From Brevipalpus yothersi (lineage: Eukaryota; Arthropoda; Arachnida; Trombidiformes; Tenuipalpidae), in contig QZCP01000170.1 of NCBI GenBank assembly GCA_003956705.1, positions 101,346-165,345 of the forward strand: a DNA stretch of 64,000 nt. The letters run 5' to 3'. Under the pieces are notes generated by a model that saw only the letters and a list, made by a program, of their open reading frames with translations, was not told where the DNA came from and searched no databases. Shown here piece by piece: positions 32,923-45,124 of the stretch. Within the stretch, counting starts at the first letter, position 1. Each line of letters begins with the position of its first letter. The position numbers and the translations under genes are program-made.

Positions 32923-34132
32923 TCAGTGCTTCCAAGAGCCTCGTCCATATTTATGAGTAGGTCGGTAGCTCCTAATACCCAAAATGTGAGCGTAATCTCT
33001 TGGAAACCGATTCCATCCATAGCTGGTATGATCTATCCAATCATCATCTGAATCGTCATCACAATGGTGAGGATCATTTAAGCGATGTTTACCCCATGGT
33101 TCATGGTCCCATCTGGAAAGTTAAAGATTCACATAAGTAGAGAAAAAATCATTGGGAAGGGATTATCGGAAAGAAATTAAGAATCTAGTCGAATTAACAT
33201 TATCACAATTGATGTTACAACATCTATGTGTATGCTATATGCTCATCATTGTATGTGTCATGGGAGGGAGAATTCAAGGCATCTGAGAGAAATGAAAATT
33301 CCTATTTTCTCAGGTTGAAATGAGAATTTTGAATGGCTATGATTTTTAAATTACTATCAACAAAATCAATATAACTATCAATAATAATCATGTTCTTTAC
33401 TTCATTTTTCCCTCTTCTCTTGAATAAAAATAAGAAATGAAAATTTGATGTAAATAATGATGGAAGCATTTTGACAAAAAATTCTAATATGGTATAACTT
33501 TCTATTACTTTTTACGAAACAAATGGATCAGAAATAACCTTAAATATTTCACATATGATGATTAAACGTGAGCGGATAGGTTTTTTTTCGTATATTTCCT
33601 ATGGTATCTACCTGGTAGTCTCATTTTGGCCCGAAAAAATGATGAAGGGGATTATTGTTGGATATTACTCATTAAACTCGAATATTTATCGCCTTCGATC
33701 CTGCAATTTTCCCATAGAAACAAATTTTCCAGTCAATTTCAAATTAATTATTTCAATTTAATACTGCTAGATGGTTTAAAATCAGTTCATTTAAAAAATA
33801 GGTTTGATCTTATCTGCATTTGGTCTTCATATTATTGAATATTAGCGGATAAACACTGAAATTGGCAAAATTTAAGATCATACTCACCCATAGTCGATAG
33901 AAACAACTGGCACAACAAATTTATGATGTTTTCTTGAGTTCACGGTAATCAAAGCAACGGGCAATATTTTTTTGAGATCTCTCACCCTGATTGTTCTTTC
34001 AGACTCCACAAACTGAGTTGAGTGGTATAAAAAAATGAACAATATCAATAACAAGATCCGAGAAGATCTCAAAATGGTAGAATACCACTTTTTTCTCATG
34101 ATACCAATATTGACCATAGGAAAAGTGACCAA
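32923..34132 (-). CDS. Small secreted protein in two exons, unknown
   Basis: Exon 1 (34132-33888; the true start may be the Met at 34099) codes for a strong leader (ILLLILFIFLYHSTQFVES) followed by RTIRVRDLKKILPVALITVN and a basic segment ending VVPVVSIDYG. The donor GTGAGTA joins, after a 775-bp intron, to exon 2 (33112-32923). Exon 2 adds WDHEPWGKHRLNDPHHCDDD, SDDDWIDHTSYGWNRF, PRDYAHILGIRSY and RPTHKYGRGSWKH, then TGA. The join is in phase and splits a glycine codon. Total 144 residues, or 133 from the inner Met. Aromatic, His- and Asp-rich with one Cys. It could be a matrix, cuticle or peptide-precursor protein; no family recognised. Confidence 0.65.
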
Positions 34133-35109
34133 TCAGAAGCTCAATCGTTGCTGGATGAGTAAAAAACTAATTGAAAAGAAGTTATTCCCAAAAATTTCAT
34201 CAAAACTTTGCTCGATACGATCAGATAGAGAGTGATGGAAAATCTAGAAGTTCCAGTAATTAGAAAATTTTTCTCATGATAAATTCTTTTCACATCGGAT
34301 AGAGGCAAATCTTTGATTGAAAATGAAAACGGTTCCTCATTTTTGTCCATTTTTATGGCTGATCACTCCCTTCAAAAGGTTTTCCCGAGAAGATAATCAC
34401 ATAATTCCTTTGTAGATCGTGTAAATCGATATGACCTGCATCAGAACAAAAGAAGAATCCAAATAAATGCAAAATAGGTACAGATGTAGAATGGATGGAG
34501 AATGTTGGCAAAATAATGATCAATTGGTTTGATTAGACCTTTTGGAAGAGAATGATTTATGTATTAGTTCTTTTCAGGATCGAAAATCTGACCAATTCTT
34601 TTGATGGTGTAATAAAAATTTTTGTGAAATGAGTTGATGATTTAAGTTTACATGAGACTGTCCAATTTCTGGGTAATTTCAGAGAATGAATCATTTTCTG
34701 GAAAGTAAAAGAATTCAAATTGTTTCCGAGAAAAATGTCTTGTTAATGTTGAGAGCAATTAAAATATCAATATTGGCCTCTAAAGTTCTCATTTTCTGAC
34801 CGGAAACAGTTTGGTGCATCATCAAAAATACGGATATCAATGTCAATGTAAGACATAATCTCTTGAACTTTTCGTAATATTACTAATATCAGCCCAATTT
34901 TCATTTTATTGACTTTTTGTGCTCTTGAGGGATCAATTACTCTCTCAGGTAATTGATTGGCCAAGATCAATCATTTGTGCGTTGAATCTTATGATTTCAG
35001 AACAGTTTGAAAAATTTCTCACACTATGAGAATTTATCAGATCAACTCATCAAAAAGGATCAAAGGTGAACAAAAGAAATCGATCATAACAAGTTCAGAT
35101 GTTCATTTT
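34133..35109. other. Intergenic, nothing assigned
   Basis: Two - strand frames (34141-34350 and 34767-34970) lack splice partners or homology and are not called. Confidence 0.35.
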
Positions 35110-35277
35110 TCATGGTAACACGATAATCAGTTCGACTTTACTGTTAGGATTGTGTCCACCCACAACTTCCTCTGATCCTTCTTTACCCTTTCCATTAGGC
35201 CTCTGATTACTGGTAAAAAGCGAAATTAAATAGACATCAACGAGCAATAAACAAAAAAAATATTCTTTTCCCATCAT
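35110..35277 (-). CDS. Possible small secreted peptide, 55 residues
   Basis: ATG-ATG start, then a leader-like hydrophobic stretch (GKEYFFCLLLVDVYLISLFT) and a polar part (NQRPNGKGKEGSEEVVGGHN) ending VELIIVLP. It is too short to be sure. Supporting points are the leader and a composition unlike surrounding DNA. It may also be only the first exon of a longer gene. Confidence 0.3.
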   Translation of the reverse strand: MMGKEYFFCLLLVDVYLISLFTSNQRPNGKGKEGSEEVVGGHNPNSKVELIIVLP

Positions 35278-36886
35278 AATCCCATCAAATTTCAGCTTCT
35301 AATTTTCCTTCACACTCATATTCATTATCAAATTAATTTTATCACTTTTGACTCGAGAAAATTGTATAAGTGATCTCTTGTCTCTCCAGTAAATCGATAT
35401 ACTTCGAATAGAAGAGGAGAGAGAGAGAGAGAGAGATGTGAAACTGAGAAATAATGCTCAAGCTTACTTGCCGAAAAATTGCTTGCTACCTTGCCATCAG
35501 GATGGGTTTTGTGGATTCATCGATCGAGCGAGTGAATCAGAACTATATAAAAGTTCCTGTTGATAGAATGCAACACACATCAATGCCTTCCTCTTCACAG
35601 GTGATCCAAGTGAGAGTATTATTCATATTCTCTATTATCCAACAAATATCCATGAATGTTAATGAGCTGTTTTGTTCGGCTGATAAATAGATGTGAGATT
35701 GGAGGCTGAATGTTGCCTGTTGGTGACAGATCAAGTGAGAAAATATGAGAGAAAGGAAGAGCTTCTCTTTCCTCTTCCCTCCATCACAAGCTATTCAGTC
35801 AAAAATCATCATGTCATGTGTGAGAAATTTTGGGCTCAAAATTGCACATATCAGTTTAATTTACTGAATATTGAAGATGAACATATAGCTCAAATTTTGT
35901 CACTAAAACAGTTTAGATTGATTCTGGAAAATCTCTCCCATTTTTGGACAATTAAATGGAAAGAATCTCATCTAATAAATGCCAAACAACTCATTCCATG
36001 ATATTGGTATATGTTCTTTTTCCGGATCCATCCCTCAATTGTGTAGTGTGATTGAATTTTTCTCACATCGTTCTTGTTCTTATTCATCTCACCAGAGTCA
36101 CTCATTCCAAAAAACAAACCAAACATTTTCCTTGAGGCTTCTTATCACATTTTTCCAGGGAGCTTGCAAAAGATAAATTCAATAAGAAAGAGAGAGAAAT
36201 TGTTCATCCATAGGAATGGAAACTTATTTCAGGGTCATACAACTAATTGATGTGAGCTACTCCTGTGCTCATCTCGATTGGATGTCAATTTTCTTTTCGC
36301 CAAGAGTTCTTATTGAGAATGATAACTCATTTCATGTATATACACACACTTCCATTGGGTGCCCTAGAAAGTATATTTGATCAATTGACTTCCTTGCGTC
36401 CATGAGGATGGTTCCCTTCATAAGAGAGATACATTCATTTTCTAGATCAACGAAATGAAATTTCCGGCCAGAGTAATGCAAAAAAAATGTAAAAATTTAC
36501 TCCTCCGGTAAGACTTCAGCAAATCATCTCCAGAATGTAGCTTGTATATTCTAAGACGAAACTTTTCGTCTTTCTCATCATCAAAAGTAATCTTAATGTA
36601 CACTTTCATAACTATTCCATTGGATCCATGGATGACCCTGATGAAAAATGAGCAAAAAACTTTCTCTCTCTCTCTCTCTTTCTTTCTTGATGCTCGTGAT
36701 CAAGATGTGCGTCATAAAACATGGAATCGGCATGGAAACGTCCACTTCAAGAATGAGAAGCTCGGAAAACTGGAGCTATTATCGCAACCATGATAATCAT
36801 ACATGAGGTACACCATTTACACATGTATAAGACAACTTTTCAGAAATCACTAATGAAAACAATCAGTTTTTCCTGTTAACGTTTTT

Positions 36887-36888
<2 letters not shown>

Positions 36889-36919
<31 letters not shown>
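36889..36919. repeat. (AG)n microsatellite
   Basis: About 15 uninterrupted AG units. Confidence 0.9.
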
Positions 36920-36922
<3 letters not shown>

Positions 36923-37831
36923 TTTTCTTACATTCCAAAAGTGTTGTAATGAAACTTTTTTCTCATGGTAAACTGGATAGATATGAAATTATGCTAATTT
37001 TAGATTTATCTACCAATAGAATGGGACTAAAAAAAATAGTAACTTTTCAAGCAAGCCACGATGGAAGACATACGAAAAAAAGGAAATTTTCAACAGAATG
37101 TGATTCCTTATCATTGCATTACAGAATTCAAGATTCAATTCCTTTTCAAAAGCGAAATATTCACCATGCTAATATTGCGCAACATTTCTGCTATGTGTAT
37201 CTGTGCGTATATTGGCGAAGAAGAAGGAGAAAAAAAATTTCGAAATCACGTAAATAGTCATGAATATGTATTCACTTGAATACAAGAATTTACGGTTAAA
37301 AGGCTTCTTTTTTGAATTGAAAGTTAAGAGTTCTTTGAGAAATGTTCAAATTGAGTCAAGGAGAAAATATTTTCATTGATCGAATCATGTAAAGTTCATC
37401 GGCCACACTCTCTGATTTTGGAAATACTTTGGTGGTGATTATTCAAGCGAAAGATGATGCTTGTCAGCTATTTATGAATCAATTGATCGTCAAAGATGAT
37501 AACTTAACTTACCATTTTTGTGTGGTAATGAATAATTCTCATGCAACTATTCTAGCAATTCAGATGCAGTTGTTTATTGATTTCCAGCTCACTATCTTAT
37601 TGAATTCCAATAAAAATGTAGAAATGTGTATCTATCATGAGATTTTCATTCATTATTTATTCATTCTTTTCTTCAACAAAATTTTCACATAGGCAGTGAT
37701 CGTAGAAGAAAAAATACTGCTTCACTTTATTATTTAATTGATGCAACAATAAATATATAAAGAATATTAAGTATAAACTTTTCTTGTGAATCTTCGATAT
37801 CAGTTGTTCATCATGATAAAGAATCAAAAAT

Positions 37832-37880
37832 TATGTACTCACATGTGCACATGTGAGTACATAGATACCATGGTATCTAT
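37832..37880. repeat. Two touching perfect palindromes (32 bp and 20 bp)
   Basis: Positions 37832-37863 are a perfect palindrome without spacer (half-site TATGTACTCACATGTG). Positions 37861-37880 are a second one (half-site ATAGATACCA), sharing three bases with the first. Both are far from any coding exon. Confidence 0.9.
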
Positions 37881-39070
37881 TCCATCTATTCCACATCAAA
37901 TTCACAAAAAAAAGACAGCAGCTTAAATACTTATCCAAAATTTCATGATAGATCGAGTTCTGATCTCACCGAAATTGAGCCCTAAATACTGGCATCTAAC
38001 ATGCTGAACTTTTTCTCCCTAACAGCAAGCCCATAGCCATTTTAATAGAGTTCATAGACTTCCTCTTGATACTATCTCATTCCGCAAAGAGAATTTATTC
38101 CATCAAAGAAGCTAATCTAAAAATCTGATCAAGAAAATACCTCAAACTCAGACTGCCTTGAAGAAGAGAAAATTTTCTTGCTCAATGCTCCAGGAATTTG
38201 ATTGACACCATCGATGATCTATCAATTTCCTACGGAAGGAGAAGAGAGAGAGAGGGCGAAAGAAATTAGTGAGAAATGATATCCTTATAGTCATTATTCC
38301 ATCCTTTTTCTAGTGTATATATAAATATATGGGAGAACAAATCAGGAAGAGGTTGACAATAGAGCACACACACACATATTCTGTCTACTTCCTCACTTTC
38401 CTGTTAGACCCTCTCTTTTGGAGAGTTTCTTCCATGAATATAATACACATTGGATGCACTTCAAATGTACATGTATGTATGAACAAATATGTATGATGGC
38501 CCAAATAGATGAATAGAAATCTATTTTTCATCATCATCATAAATTCGACCCACCTTCTCACCTTCTTGGCACTAATGTATAATTTTGATTGATATGTATC
38601 TCAATTCTTATACACACTCTCATCACCATGAATCTGATTCTTCACTCCGAAAACGATCAATTCGATTCAATGACGAGAGAGAGAGATGAGTTGAAATGAT
38701 TCGAGAAACTTGGTCCACTTTTGGATAAATCAATGTTCAAAGGCTGATAGATTTCTCACCACCAATTGCAAGTCAAATCATATCCATCTGGGTGGTCAAG
38801 TTTGAAGATGTTCTTTTTCTTTCATCTCATATCATCATGAATTGTCAGCATCAAAAATCAATTACAACACATCTTTTTTCTCTCTCTTTCCATCTCTCTT
38901 TACTTCTTCCTCTTTTTCGACCAACATCATGATCCAGTGTTCACCACAAGTTCTAGTCGATAATTCGAAAAGCTTCGTGTGAGGCCGCTGATATCTTTCC
39001 CTCTCTCTCTCTCATCCTCTTCCTTCCATCACTTATTCTCTGTCTCTCTCTTCCCTGAAGAATCATCATC

Positions 39071-39170
39071 TAGTGAGAGAGAGAGAAAGAGAGAGAAAGA
39101 GAGAGAGAGGAAAGAAGAGAGAGGAAAGAAGAGAGAGGAAAGAAGAGAGAGGAAAGAAGAGAGAAAGAGG
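39071..39170 (+). repeat. Polypurine tract (GAGA/GGAAAGAA)
   Basis: About 100 bases almost without pyrimidines, built from GAGAGA and a GAGAGAGGAAAGAA unit repeated about four times. It is preceded by a pyrimidine-rich stretch on the same strand (38990-39060). Confidence 0.85.
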
Positions 39171-39469
39171 CTTGTCAGTCTTGTGTTTATGTTTATGCTT
39201 CTCACTTTACCTTTTTTCGCCGTGTCCAGCCAAAAAAATGATCATAGTAAATGATTTAATTCTCAATGATCATCAGCCACCTATCAGATTAGCATGATAC
39301 TCGATCACAATCATCAGTCTTATATAATTCAATTGTTTTTTCCCTAGTTAAATTTGGTGAATGTGCGTGTGGGTGAGATTGAAAATAATCATCATCTCTT
39401 TCTCTCTACTCTCTCTCACACCATTGGCTGTGTATCATTTTCATTCTGATACCGATTAATTGTTAATCC

Positions 39470-39605
39470 TCATCACCATCACCACCACCACCACCGCCTA
39501 TTCCAGCTACCCATCCATAATTATCATCCGTCAAATCAACAATATTCATACCATCACATCCACCAACACCACCATCACCACCATCACCATCTTCACCATC
39601 AAATT
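39470..39605 (+). repeat. Degenerate CAC/ATC trinucleotide repeat
   Basis: Runs of CACCAT and CACCAC interrupted by unique bases, partly open in one frame but with no splice or homology support. Confidence 0.75.
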
Positions 39606-40081
39606 AAAGAGGTATTTTTCTTTTCTCATTTTGATTATTGTTTCCATCACATGTGTACACACACACACACACATATCAAATGATATTCACAAATGATAGA
39701 GAACGGATTAGGCAACGAGAGTTGATATCAATCTTTTTTTTAGTGGTGTTTCATATTGATAATCATTTTCCGGCTCATTTGTTTGCCATTCACCATAAGT
39801 GTATCAAGATATATAATACACCACAAATTGAAACACTTTGGAACGATGAAATTTATTTCACTACACACAAACAAACATTCTTCACACATTCATTCATTGA
39901 ATTTCATTCAATATTCATCATTTTTGTCGGACATGATCAAGTAAAGCTTATCACTTTCTGTTTTTCTCTCTCTCTCTCTTTCTTTTTTTCCCTCTTTCCA
40001 ATCATTCATCGATTCATTCATGAATACCAGGAGAAAGATCCTGAAAGCAGCTACCATCAACCATCTATCAAACTGGAACTT

Positions 40082-41645
40082 ATGGAATTAGAGAACATCG
40101 TTGCCAACACTGTATATCTCAAGGCAAGAGAAGGTAACTATGTCTTCGTGGATTAGTAATTTTCTATTGTATTGATTAATTATGTTTAGTGGAAAAAAAG
40201 GAACCTCAATAGCGTTGACCGATTAATTAATTGATTCACATACCGGTGTCTGAATTTTCGCTCATGAGAATGATGCTGGATGCTGATAACTCATTTGCCA
40301 TTCTTCTTCTTCTCTCTTCCAATCTTCATCTCTCTCTTCCTCTTGTATTTGTCTACCTCTTCCTTTTGTCCATCCTTCACTTCATCGACCTAACAAAACC
40401 TCTTTCCTAACCTTTTTCTCTCCATCTCTCTCTCTCTTCCACTTTCTTCTCACTTCTCCCTACACAAAACTGCTGTGTGTACATCAATTCATCGATTTAT
40501 GCCCATACCAATGATCATGTTCTATGTGAACTGCCAACATCTATCCATCCTCGAACTGAAAATCACCTAACGCTAAGGAGGATCAGATAGTAATAAAGGA
40601 AAAAGCAAAAAATGGCAAAAGCTCCTCCGTTTTCCTCACATATCTCAATGCATCCATTTGAAGGATCAAATAGGTAAGTCATGTCCATCTCCACCCCATA
40701 CCTACATACATGCATACTTTTCGCTTATCTAAGGTGCGATCATCATTTCCAATCACTGTTCTAGGATTGAATTCAAATTACAACTCTTTCTCTCTCTCCA
40801 TCTCTATTGCTTAGCATCTTAGCTCATTCGCCCCAGATTCTCGATCTTTCTCTTTCTTCCTCTCTCTCACTCTTCAATTGATTGGCTGATTATTCAGCTA
40901 CGTTCATTTTCTTACGCAAATCAGCCTCTTGAATCCCAAATATTTATCCTTTCTCAACCGGATCTATGGGTTAGGCTGAATCGATGATCGCGTTGGTGAC
41001 GAAAAGAGAGGAAGGTGTTCACACTCGAGAATAATCTTCGTCTCTCTTCTAATCTGCTTAATTTATCCTCTTCAACATCAATGTATCTACACGAGTATTT
41101 GATCTTTTTCTCTTTTTCTTTCTCATTTTTTCAGATGTTTCCTATGATTATATCATAGAATCACAACCCATTGGACGCCTCTTATTCCGTGAATATTGCC
41201 AAACAAAAGAGCATTACTCGAAATGCAACAATTTTTTAGATGCAGTTGTACGTTCAATTTTACATCTCTTTCTCCATCTTTGAAAAAATCTTCTTCGCAA
41301 CTTGAAATTTCAATCGTTATATGTCGTCTCTCTCTGCTTGATTCTGTTCCCTCTTCTATCACTCCTTATTATTTTTCTTCTTCTTCTTCATTCCTCAGTG
41401 CATCCAGCAAAATTATCTAACATTATCTAGCATTTTTATCTCGCCTTGTTTTGGAATTTTAACTAGCAGTCGCTTTAGGCCAGAGTGTCAAGCGTTTCCA
41501 CTTTGGTCGATGAGAAACAAGTCTGCAAGAGAGCAAGAGAGTTATAATTATCCATCAACGATGCATGTGACTCTTTAATTACATTTACATCCATCTGAGC
41601 CCACGTTTATCACCGATCACCCTTCAATGTTCAATATCTGCTACA

Positions 41646-41699
<54 letters not shown>

Positions 41700-41842
41700 C
41701 TCTCTCTCTCTCTTTTTCTCTCTTTCTCTTTCTCTTCTAAATCCTGTTAACCAATGTTTATTTCTCTCACTGATCTTTGGAGTGTATATTTACTTATCAT
41801 GAGCTCTCTCATTCTGATCGGGAAGTTCTCATTTCCCTCTTG

Positions 41843-41898
<56 letters not shown>

Positions 41899-44800
41899 GG
41901 CTGAAGTTCAGAGTAACATACAACCATTTTGGGTCGGCAAATGATCACAAACATCTTACATGTTAGATAAATTTGTGGTAATACTTCTTATATCGTTTGT
42001 AAACATGCGTGCCAAGCATAACTTACATATATCTTGTCAGAGAAGAGTATTGCACTTTTTATTTGTTTTTTTCTTCTTCTTTTACCGGCTTTTGCGCCTT
42101 CCTCCCAGTCACTTGTATGTCGTTTATTCTTCTTTACAATCTCATGGATAAATGTTACATGACATTAGGAGGAAAATTTTCAAATAACTTTTCTTCTTCC
42201 TCTTCTTCTGTTCATCTTGTTCATCAGGAAAATTATGAAATTCAATTGGACGAAGATCGTAAATCTGTTGCCAAAGAGATATACAATAAATATCTTACTG
42301 CCGAATCGAATCAATTTGTTGATATCGTTGGAGAGACCAGCAAGGAAAAGTGTCGTGAAGGGCTTGATATGGCGAGCAGGGATCTATTCTCCGATTGTTC
42401 ATTGTAATTATGAAATCATTTCTCTTACTCCCTTAATCAAGCATATTCTATTTATTTTTCACTATCATTCGATCTTGTACACACATATATTCAGGCGAAC
42501 AGAATTTCTTTTCTCTCTCTCTCTCTCTCTTATCAATTCTCACCTCTCAATCAGTTTCTAGCGCCTCTTCAAAATTCTTTTTTCTATCGTTTCTTTTCAC
42601 TTTCTTCGAGTATCGTCAATTTTCCTTGATTACTATCTACATTGGATCGATTTCATTCTAATTAATTTTTCTTCTCTTCCACCAACCTCTTCAACGCTAT
42701 ATTCCAATTGTTGTTCTCAATTCTCATCTCTATCGAAACTCATCATCAACATTTAAAATGATCATCAACACCAATTGCAATTACGCACACTCAAACGTTT
42801 GTTGAACGCGAATCTGCATACACATTCCCATCCATCCATCCATCCACAACTGGTCTCTGCTCGTATGATTTTTGCGAAAATAACTTGCATCGACTGCAAA
42901 ACATTGGAAAAAATCATCTTCTCCGAATCTTTTGCGAATTCAACACTGCTTATCATCATCAATCTTCATTGGGCACACAAAAACCGCTGGAAAACATGAA
43001 TTTACTATTTTAAAGAGACGTTAAATTATTTTTAGCAACCAATCCTTTCAAAGAGTTTGAGAATAGCATGTACTTTTTACGTTATCTCCAATGGAAATGG
43101 TTAGAGCAAAGACCGGTGACAAAAGATACATTCCGAATGTACAGGGTGTTAGGGAAAGGAGGATTTGGTGAAGTATGTGCCTGTCAGGTTCGTGCTACTG
43201 GTAAAATGTATGCATGTAAAAAATTGGAAAAGAAGCGCATCAAAAAACGTAAAGGAGAGTCTATGGTTTTAATTGAAAAGCAAATACTCCAAAGAATAAA
43301 TTCCCGTTTTGTGGTCAGTCTAGCCTATGCATATGAAACCAAAGATGCCCTTTGTCTAGTTTTAACACTTATGAACGGCGGTGATCTTAAATTTCACATC
43401 TATAATATGGGAGGTGAGCCAGGATTTGATATAGAACGGGTCAGATTTTATGCTGCCGAAGTAACCCAGGGATTGGATCATCTTCATTCCCAAGGAATTG
43501 TCTACAGGGACCTCAAGCCAGAAAATATTCTCCTCGATGATCATGGTGAGCATCATGTGTATAATTTCTTTTACCTTAATTACAAATGTATAAATTATGC
43601 AAACCTTCGTCTACATCATGCTACTACTTACCTTTTCCAACGTCAACTAAGTATTCCCATCTCTTGTTCACATAATTCAGGTCACGTCAGAATCTCAGAT
43701 CTTGGGCTAGCTATGGAGATACCAGAAGGTGATTCGGTTCGAGGTCGTGTTGGAACAGTTGGCTATATGTGTGAGTACTTGAGAGATATGCTCAAAGTTT
43801 GGTTTCGGATGGCTTTTTAATTAATTAATCTATCAAATTTAATTTTCTCTTTCATTCTGTTGATCAATATTAACCTCTGTCAACAATTTGCTTAACTGTT
43901 TTGACTTTCTTTTAATCTGGCAAATCTATTTCTTCCTCATTTTTAGCTCCTGAAGTAATAGACAACGAGAAATACTCCTTTAGCCCTGACTGGTTCAGTT
44001 TAGGATGTCTAATATATGAGATGATCGAGGGCCAAGCACCTTTTCGAGCTCGTAAGGAGAAGGTTAAGCGTGAAGAGGTAGAACGTAGAGTGAAATCTGA
44101 ACAAGAAAAATACTCCAGTAAATTTAATGACGATGCTCGGGCTATATGTCAATCGGTATGATATTTGAATATTTGAATTTTGAGAATGAGACATTTTTTA
44201 TCCAATCTTATATTCTCTCGTTGACAGTTATTGGAGAAGAAAGTATCGGATCGTCTTGGATGTAAATTGGGACGAAAAGGTGCTCAAGAGATAAAAGACC
44301 ATGCATTCTTCAGAACTTTCAACTGGTAAGCTCATGGTTGTTTACAATGTTACTCAAATTTGAAAGTTAAATTATCGAAAAAGAGAAGATTTCTAAATCT
44401 GATCGCTTACTCTTTGAGAGATTATCCATCACTCAAGAGAGTGTTCTTGTTCTATCCAAAATTTTTTGATTGATTTCTTTAGAAATTTTACATTCCATTC
44501 ATACCTCGAATTAATTATGATCTTTTAAATCATATTATAACCTTTTTCGATCTCTTGTAATTTCAGGAAACGTTTGGAAGCTGGAGTTCTCATACCTCCC
44601 TTCACTCCTGATGTAAGGAAACCTCGATGAACGAGTGACCATTGTGATCCATCGATTGCATCTTATTTCTCAGCTTGCTGATCCCTAAAATTGACTAAGC
44701 TTAAATTTAATCTCTAATCTTTAATTTCTTTTTATTCTTTTTATTCATCCAGCCTCACGCTGTCTACGCGAAAGATGTTTTAGACATAGAGCAATTTTCT

Positions 44801-45124
44801 ACGGTCAAAGGTGTCAACTTGGATGCCAGCGATGACACATTCTACAATAAATTCAATACGGGAAGTGTCTCGATTCCTTGGCAAAATGAAATGATCGAAA
44901 CGGATTGTTTCAAGCAGCTGAGTGCATTCGATCCTGATGGCGTTCTACCAGATGATCTCAATTTTGATTGTCCCCCTGTTGATGAGTCTAAAGGGTGTTT
45001 CCCATTCTTCAAGCGAACAAAGCGCAATAATAATGTTAAAGTGTCCAAGAGCAATGCGAACATTGAAGATGATTCTCAAAATTCTAGGCCAAAAGGAGCG
45101 AGAACATCTTCGTCTGTCAGCTAA
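40082..45124 (+). CDS. Gprk2: G protein-coupled receptor kinase, GRK4/5/6 type
   Basis: Ten exons: 40082-40133, 40587-40673, 41135-41247, 42228-42403, 43016-43545, 43681-43770, 43947-44155, 44228-44325, 44567-44612 and 44753-45124. They total 1773 bases in phase, 590 residues. The N-terminus MELENIVANTV is the receptor-binding helix typical of GRK4/5/6. The RH domain follows (QPIGRLLFREYC, LQWKWLE). The AGC kinase has GKGGFGEV (189-196), Lys211, YRDLKPEN with catalytic Asp308, and DLG in place of DFG, as in GRKs. The AGC tail (DVLDIEQFSTVKGVNL, FNTGSVSIPWQNEMIETDCF) and a basic Ser-rich end follow. The acceptor for exon 2 is ambiguous (40578, 40581 or 40587, all in frame). The kinase phosphorylates active GPCRs at the membrane; in flies the orthologue Gprk2 also acts in Hedgehog signalling. 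Confidence 0.93.
41650..41692. repeat. (TC)n microsatellite in GRK intron 3
   Basis: About 21 uninterrupted units, continuing into an impure TC-rich stretch to about 41735. Confidence 0.9.
41846..41895. repeat. (CT)n microsatellite in GRK intron 3
   Basis: About 25 uninterrupted units in the same intron as the previous tract. Confidence 0.9.

Larger units (their letters stand above)
35278..40081. other. Repeat-rich region upstream of the GRK gene
   Basis: Nearly 5 kb without a supported coding exon. It holds (GA)n tracts (about 35411-35436 and 36889-36919), two touching palindromes (37832-37880), a polypurine tract (39071-39170), a CAC/ATC repeat (39470-39605) and many TC-rich stretches. 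The last part probably contains the GRK promoter and 5' UTR; an acceptor-like TACCAG at 40026-40031 could end a 5' UTR intron. Confidence 0.45.

Noticed and set aside
36949..37257. 102-residue + strand frame with a basic end
   Set aside because: No homology, leader or splice support; in a region full of simple repeats.
38979..39297. Arg/Glu-repeat proteins in two + frames
   Set aside because: Pure translation of a GAGA/GGAAAGAA polypurine tract.
39638..40081. In-frame N-terminal extension of GRK by about 148 residues
   Set aside because: GRK4/5/6 proteins begin at MELENIV. The extension is low-complexity (His/Phe runs from TC-rich DNA) and contains an acceptor-like site, so it is probably 5' UTR.
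43035..43036. GRK exon 5 acceptor TTTTTAG
   Set aside because: Using it puts the linker out of frame with exon 4; the acceptor at 43015 restores the conserved sequence.
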